Assembly (NCBI GenBank): GCA_013362805.1
Contig: JABFVL010000069.1
Coordinates: 1-48,155 of the forward strand
Direction: 5' to 3'
Source of the DNA: Mycobacteriales bacterium
Lineage (GTDB): Bacteria; Actinomycetota; Actinomycetes; Mycobacteriales; QHCE01
Length of the DNA: 48,155 bases
Both the position numbers and the translations under genes were made by a program. How positions within the stretch are numbered: the first letter of the stretch is position 1; each line of letters begins with the position of its first letter. Below, piece by piece: positions 44,194 to 48,155 of this stretch. Below the pieces are notes generated by a model. The model searched no databases, was not told where the DNA came from, and saw only the letters and a program-made list of their open reading frames with translations.

Positions 44194-44231
44194 TAGCAAA
44201 TAATGAGGATGCAGCGTTGCATGCCGGACAT
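44193..44231 (-). CDS. cimA leader peptide (attenuation)
   Basis: A 12-residue open frame, MSGMQRCILIIC, too short for ordinary gene calling. It ends in a run of branched-chain residues (Ile-Leu-Ile-Ile) just before the stop. GAGG lies about 11 bases before ATG 44231; a second ATG is at 44222. The codon run, followed by a hairpin and a terminator, is the signature of translation-controlled attenuation. Shortage of charged Ile or Leu tRNA would stall the ribosome and let cimA be transcribed. Confidence 0.75.
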   Translation of the reverse strand: MSGMQRCILIIC

Positions 44232-44259
44232 GCTCTCACACACCTCACAAATTGGGAAA

Positions 44260-44282
44260 CTCATCTCACATGGTGAGATGAG
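44260..44282. promoter_or_regulatory. perfect inverted repeat CTCATCTCA-N5-TGAGATGAG
   Basis: Nine-base perfect arms (44260-44268 and 44274-44282) in the short gap between the cimA leader and the divergent gene. It probably overlaps both promoters; a candidate operator. Confidence 0.6.
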
Positions 44283-44305
44283 CCGAGTTGGTGGATAATG
44301 CGGTA

Positions 44306-45415
44306 ATGAACGCACCCGACCGAGACCCCGCCTCGCTGCCCGTGGATTTACACGAGCAACTCGTCGACTCACTTGACGTCGAAATATTGGCGGAGCGCCC
44401 TAAGATTAGACCGATGCGCTCGAGCTATTGGAAGGTGCTAGTCAAGGCCCACAACACAGCCGCACAAGAAATGTTCGTCAAACAATATCCAGAAGGCGAC
44501 AATGACGCGGCCGATGATGCCGCTATTGAGCTCGAATCTCACGCTGTTGTGCCGGCAGACTATCCAACACCGGCCCTTCGAGCACACGGCGCATCAGGCC
44601 CATGGATGGCATTCGATTGGGTCGCCGGCACGGACGCCAGGACCGCCCTGCACGGTGCGTTAACTCACGGGCTTGACATCGCCGATGTCGCTAACAGAGT
44701 CCTTACGGTGGCGGCCCGCGCATGCCGCAAGGCCGAACCCGAACACAGTCACCTGCCCAACCATCTACGTGGTTTACGCGGCGCATTGGGAGAAACCTGG
44801 CAAGCGATACGGGACGAAGAAGTACTTCATCCGCACATTCCACAACACATTCACGAACGGCTAAATGAATACATAGACGCCGAAGAACGAGTAATGGCAC
44901 TCCTCAACGAGGACTACCTCATGCACGACGGACTACTAATTGAAGAAATTCTGCTCGCCGATTCCGGACCCGATCAAGACGTGATGACAGATCTGCAGCT
45001 GAGCATAGGGCCACCTTGGAACAACCTGGTATTACTTACCGATGAGTTCATCGAGCTCATCAGTGATCCGCAGATCCCCGTCAGCGACCGACCCACACTG
45101 ATGCACGCCTGGAGCGGCGCCCTCGACGCGTCATTGCGACAGATAGGCCTGGAACCCGGCGACTTTGACGACTTCATAATCGCGAGCGCTGGTAATGAGT
45201 TGATACACGAATACAGCCACATGGCAGGGCTTCGAGCCTACGTTCCGCACCTTGGCTACCCAACGACGCTGGACAACAACCACGCGGAAGACATCCTCAA
45301 CTGGATTAGCCAACGACAAACAGATCGGGCGAACTCGACGCCAGTAATCGCACGGGCGTCTCAAATGGGTTCATCACCCACGCGCGGTGAAGTGAGTCAC
45401 CGACGGGCGAGGTAG
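44306..45415 (+). CDS. degenerate phosphotransferase-like protein, unknown function
   Basis: About 369 residues from ATG 44306 (TTG 44288 and GTG 44291 are alternatives; no ribosome-binding site is clear, so a leaderless mRNA is possible). The layout recalls aminoglycoside-phosphotransferase folds: an ATP-lobe-like SSYWKVLVKAH and MFVKQYPEG, WMAFDWVAGTDARTALHG, and a catalytic-loop-like YLMHDGLLIEEILLADSG followed by SIGPPWNNLVLLTDEF. The HxDxxxxN catalytic Asp and Asn are not where expected (HDGLLIEEI), so it may be a pseudokinase or another fold. Acidic throughout. Not confidently assignable. Confidence 0.6.
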   Translation: MNAPDRDPASLPVDLHEQLVDSLDVEILAERPKIRPMRSSYWKVLVKAHNTAAQEMFVKQYPEGDNDAADDAAIELESHAVVPADYPTPALRAHGASGPWMAFDWVAGTDARTALHGALTHGLDIADVANRVLTVAARACRKAEPEHSHLPNHLRGLRGALGETWQAIRDEEVLHPHIPQHIHERLNEYIDAEERVMALLNEDYLMHDGLLIEEILLADSGPDQDVMTDLQLSIGPPWNNLVLLTDEFIELISDPQIPVSDRPTLMHAWSGALDASLRQIGLEPGDFDDFIIASAGNELIHEYSHMAGLRAYVPHLGYPTTLDNNHAEDILNWISQRQTDRANSTPVIARASQMGSSPTRGEVSHRRAR

Positions 45416-45480
45416 GGGCCGAGTTTGTCGCCCAAGCCGGGCACAATGGTGCGGTTCTCTTTTCTACTTCTGGAGGTTCC

Positions 45481-46038
45481 GTGCTCACCGTTGGTGACCA
45501 GTTCCCGAACTACAATGTGACTGGTGTCGTTTCCCTGGACCCAGACACCGCTTTCACGCAAATCACCCCCGAAACCCATGAGGGCAAGTGGCGGGTAGTT
45601 TTCTTTTGGCCCAAAGACTTCACCTTTGTGTGCCCCACCGAAATCGCGGCATTCGGCAAATTGAACGAAGAATTCGCCGACCGCGACGCCCAGGTTCTTG
45701 GGGTATCGGTGGATTCAGAATTTGTGCACCTCGCCTGGCGCGAAAACCACAAAGACCTACGCGATCTTCCCTTCCCCATGCTGAGCGATGTGCGTCGCGA
45801 GCTCAGCGAGGCCTGTGGGGTCCTCAACGCCGATGGCGTTGCCGACCGCGCGACCTTCATCGTGGACCCCAACAACGAAATCCAGTTCGCCATGGTCACC
45901 GCGGGTTCAGTTGGACGCAATGTGGATGAAGTACTGCGCGTACTTGACGCATTGCAGACCGACGAGCTGTGCCCGTGCAACTGGAACAAGGGCGAAGCGA
46001 CGTTGGATGTTAAAGAGCTCATGAAGGCTGGCTCGTAA
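45481..46038 (+). CDS. ahpC: alkyl hydroperoxide reductase peroxiredoxin AhpC
   Basis: 185 residues from GTG 45481 (GGAGG four bases upstream). Two-cysteine peroxiredoxin that reduces peroxides and peroxynitrite. Peroxidatic Cys in DFTFVCPTEIAAFGKL; a second pair in DELCPCNWNKG supplies the resolving Cys. The Arg/Trp-lined active-site sequence VVFFWPKDFTFVCPTE is typical of the actinobacterial AhpC/AhpE branch. Followed without a gap by ahpD. Confidence 0.97.
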   Translation: MLTVGDQFPNYNVTGVVSLDPDTAFTQITPETHEGKWRVVFFWPKDFTFVCPTEIAAFGKLNEEFADRDAQVLGVSVDSEFVHLAWRENHKDLRDLPFPMLSDVRRELSEACGVLNADGVADRATFIVDPNNEIQFAMVTAGSVGRNVDEVLRVLDALQTDELCPCNWNKGEATLDVKELMKAGS

Positions 46039-46575
46039 ATGTCGCTCGACGCAATAAAGGCACGACTTCCCGAATACGCCAAGGACATCAAACTCAACCT
46101 TGGCTCAACGCTGGGGGCAACCGCCGGAACAATGTTGACTCCCGCCCAACGGTGGGGCGCGGCATTGGCTTGCGCGATTACCTCCCGTGAACCATCTTTG
46201 ATGCGCGCCGTGTCAGCCGACGCGGCAACGCATTTGAGCGCGACTGAGATGGAAGCGGCGCGGGGCGCGGCCGCGATCATGGCGATGAACAATGTCTACT
46301 ACCGCAGTGCGCACCAGCTAGGTCAAGACTACGAAGACCTACCGGCCAGGCTGCGCATGCAGATCATTGCGAAACATGGCGCTGATCCAGTGGATTTTGA
46401 GCTGTGGTGTGTAGCCGTGTCCGCTATCAACGGCTGCGACCGTTGCTTGCGTTCTCACGAGCAGGTGTTGAGCAATAAGGGCATGGACAAAGCTGCCATC
46501 CAGGAAGCGGTACGCATCGCCGCGGTTATTCATGCGGCCGCCGTCACGCTCGGGGCGCAGGACGCTTTGGCGTAA
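46039..46575 (+). CDS. ahpD: alkyl hydroperoxide reductase AhpD
   Basis: 178 residues; ATG directly follows the ahpC stop (TAAATG). AhpD acts as the thioredoxin-like reductant of AhpC in mycobacteria. The CMD-fold active site is NGCDRCLRSHEQVL, with both cysteines and the following His. KHGADPVDFELWCVAVSAIN and IAAVIHAAAVTL are typical. In relatives an oxyR gene is often divergent from ahpCD; none is here. Confidence 0.97.
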   Translation: MSLDAIKARLPEYAKDIKLNLGSTLGATAGTMLTPAQRWGAALACAITSREPSLMRAVSADAATHLSATEMEAARGAAAIMAMNNVYYRSAHQLGQDYEDLPARLRMQIIAKHGADPVDFELWCVAVSAINGCDRCLRSHEQVLSNKGMDKAAIQEAVRIAAVIHAAAVTLGAQDALA

Positions 46576-46582
46576 GTTGGGC

Positions 46583-46612
46583 TGCCCGGCGGGTGTGCAC
46601 ACCGGCCGGGCA
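46583..46612. terminator. GC-rich terminator after ahpD
   Basis: TGCCCGGCGGGTGTG (46583-46597) pairs with the next 15 bases with one mismatch. It lies between convergent stops; the tail is CAAAACC on plus, so it favours the minus-strand gene at least as well. Confidence 0.6.
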
Positions 46613-46617
46613 AAACC

Positions 46618-46989
46618 TTAATGGCTTAGTAGCCATCGGGTGCGAGTTTGAGCGAACCACAGATGCAGCACATTAAGTGCCACGCAGATCGCGAAAAGAA
46701 TCGGCTGTCCCAGAATCCATAGCGCCACACATCCCCCGCCCAACAAGGCCAGTTCCAGCACAAATCGAACCGGGCCTGGGGTAGGAATTACCGATTTTGG
46801 ATTTCGGCCAGGGTCACCAGGGGTGGAAAAGAGTGCCCACGCAAAGGCCGCGGCGATCGGCAATATGAATCCTCCCAGCCAGGATGCGACCTCGGCCCCC
46901 AACCAGGCGTAGGAGGCGAACATAACGAGCTCAAGAAAGAACCGCAGAAGGTCGTTCCAACCAGGCTTAACGGGCGTTGTGTCGTTCAC
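46618..46989 (-). CDS. YrdB/DUF2568-like membrane protein
   Basis: About 123 residues from GTG 46989 (start uncertain; the open frame runs back across the divergent gene). Four membrane helices: DLLRFFLELVMFASYAWLG, GGFILPIAAAFAWALF, RFVLELALLGGGCVALWILG, PILFAICVALNVLHLW. The spacing and the PTPGPVRFVLELALLGGG repeat of the first helix's theme match DUF2568 (YrdB). Function unknown. Confidence 0.72.
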   Translation of the reverse strand: MNDTTPVKPGWNDLLRFFLELVMFASYAWLGAEVASWLGGFILPIAAAFAWALFSTPGDPGRNPKSVIPTPGPVRFVLELALLGGGCVALWILGQPILFAICVALNVLHLWFAQTRTRWLLSH

Positions 46990-47049
46990 AATTCGCAGGA
47001 TACTCGCGCCTTGCGTTCCATCCCGCTCCCGTCGAGCTAACCTCAGAAT

Positions 47050-48155
47050 ATGACTGACCGAAATGTCGCATCCAACCGCGGGCATTTCGATGACAACACC
47101 CCTTTGCGTGAAAAGCTCTACAGCGCCCCCTTGAACGCCGCCAGCGACTTTTTTACAGAACTCGCTCAATTTTCGCGCATCTCCACCAAAGATCGGCTCA
47201 ACCGACTACGTCGCCACCTTCTACCCATCGCTCAAAGCGGGCTGGCCGCAGCGATCGCCTGGCTCATCGCACACAACATCGTTGGGCATCCGCAACCATT
47301 CTTCGCCCCTATCGCCGCCGTCATCGTTCTCGGCATCGCGGTAGGACAGCGCCTCCGCCGCGCCATCGAACTGACCATCGGCGTCACGGTAGGGATTGGC
47401 GTCGGCGACATCCTTATCTATTTCATCGGGACCGGAGCTCTTCAAGTGGGGCTCGTGGTATCGCTGGCAATTTCTGTCGCCCTCCTTGTCGGAGGTGGCG
47501 CACTGCTCGTCGCGCAGGCGGGCTCCTCCGCGATCTTGGTAGCCACATTGGCCCCGCCATCGGGCGGCATCTATTACACCCGGTGGATCGACGCGCTCAT
47601 CGGTGGCGCCGTGGGCTTCACGGTGGGCACCATTTTGTTGCCGTTCAACCCAGTTCGCGCGGTCAAACGTGCCGCCGCGCCGCTCTTTGACGGAACCCGC
47701 GACGCGCTCGACGCCGTGGCTGACGCACTCGAAGCCGGTGACAAACGCGGGGCCCGGCTAGCCTTGTCGGCGGTTCGAAAGCTCGACGAGCCACGGGCCA
47801 CATTTCGTGAAGTCGTGAAGTCTGGTCAAGAACACGCGAGCATCGCGCCAGTGTGGTGGCGTCGGCGAGATCAACTCGGCAACTATTTGACGGCGAGTGT
47901 GCATATTGGACGCGCGATTACCAACTGTGAAGTGCTAGCCCGCCGAGCTTATTCGTTGCTGCGCACTGGAGAGAAAGTTCCCACACAGCTCATCATCGCA
48001 GTGCGCAATCTCGCCCGAGCCGTTGAACTGCTACACAAAGATTTGTTCACAGATGTCGAGCTAGCACCAGCTCAGGCCCTATTGTTGACAGCTGTTCATG
48101 ACACGGAGGCGATTACCGATATTGGCTTTTCTGGCCGAGTCGTGCTCGGCCAGAT
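47050..48155 (+). CDS. FUSC-family / aromatic acid exporter-like membrane protein (3' end missing)
   Basis: An open frame from ATG 47050 (MTDRNVASNRGHFDDN) with no stop before the window ends, at least 368 residues. After a cytoplasmic head comes a run of membrane helices (SGLAAAIAWLIAHNIVG, PFFAPIAAVIVLGIAVGQRL, LTIGVTVGIGVGDILIYFIG, LVVSLAISVALLVGGGALLV, LIGGAVGFTVGTILLPFNPV). A soluble helical part follows (RDALDAVADALEAGDKRG to RAVELLHKDLF). This matches the FUSC/ArAE half-transporter pattern, proposed efflux proteins. Divergent from the DUF2568-like gene. Confidence 0.85.
   Translation, partial: MTDRNVASNRGHFDDNTPLREKLYSAPLNAASDFFTELAQFSRISTKDRLNRLRRHLLPIAQSGLAAAIAWLIAHNIVGHPQPFFAPIAAVIVLGIAVGQRLRRAIELTIGVTVGIGVGDILIYFIGTGALQVGLVVSLAISVALLVGGGALLVAQAGSSAILVATLAPPSGGIYYTRWIDALIGGAVGFTVGTILLPFNPVRAVKRAAAPLFDGTRDALDAVADALEAGDKRGARLALSAVRKLDEPRATFREVVKSGQEHASIAPVWWRRRDQLGNYLTASVHIGRAITNCEVLARRAYSLLRTGEKVPTQLIIAVRNLARAVELLHKDLFTDVELAPAQALLLTAVHDTEAITDIGFSGRVVLGQ

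Overview
The window comes from an actinobacterium (Actinomycetes) of moderately high GC. The evidence is the gene order: smc, mutM, rnc, rpmF, the DUF177 gene and a SepIVA-type gene are near coaD, rsmD, recG, a DAK2-domain gene and rpmB, followed by the DUF3515 gene, ddl, gpsA, plsC, HU, leuD, leuC and an NdgR/LtbR-type IclR regulator. A mycosin-type protease, a chaplin-like protein and an HU with a Lys/Ala tail also fit. A Glycomycetaceae-like genus is possible, but that is a weak inference and no rRNA is present to test it.

Layout. 1-3600: a LysR regulator divergent from two SnoaL/NTF2-like genes and an alpha/beta hydrolase with a cysteine at the nucleophile elbow; a diverged direct repeat flanks this block. 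3600-18900: genome-maintenance and translation core (smc, mutM, rnc, rpmF, yceD, sepIVA-like, coaD, rsmD, recG, DAK2 gene, rpmB), interrupted by plus-strand accessory genes (a CAP-domain secreted protein and an unrecognised 337-residue protein). 18900-31200: mycosin-like protease, DUF3515 protein, a NarL-type two-component system with membrane proteins, ddl, a four-EF-hand protein, gpsA, plsC, a tandem pair of paralogous membrane-anchored proteins, a cold-shock-like small protein and HU. 30583-33341: leuD-leuC divergent from the IclR regulator.

33348-42420: a region dominated by exported proteins. It holds an LPXTG chaplin-like protein, two related small secreted proteins, a CHRD-like protein, a serine beta-lactamase-family hydrolase, a ricin-lectin protein, a Cys-rich secreted peptide, a LuxR-type regulator and an LPXTG protein with a collagen-like tract. 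tRNA-Glu(CTC) and tRNA-Gln(CTG), which commonly lie close together in actinobacteria, are separated here by about 4 kb carrying four of these genes. A fumarylacetoacetate-hydrolase-family gene is present, but the gltX I would expect near it is not in the window.

42490-48155: cimA (citramalate synthase) preceded by what reads as a complete branched-chain-amino-acid attenuator (leader peptide with Ile-Leu-Ile-Ile, a hairpin over its stop codon, and a terminator), a divergent degenerate phosphotransferase-like protein, the ahpC-ahpD peroxide-defence pair, a DUF2568-like membrane protein and a FUSC-type transporter running off the end.

The most interesting points are the cimA attenuator with an adjacent perfect palindrome, the separated tRNA pair with its exported-protein cargo, a dispersed GTGGAGGCT/AGCCTCCAC hairpin family inside that cargo, and several perfect palindromes that look like undescribed operators. 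I did not find a clearly new multi-gene defence or biosynthetic system.
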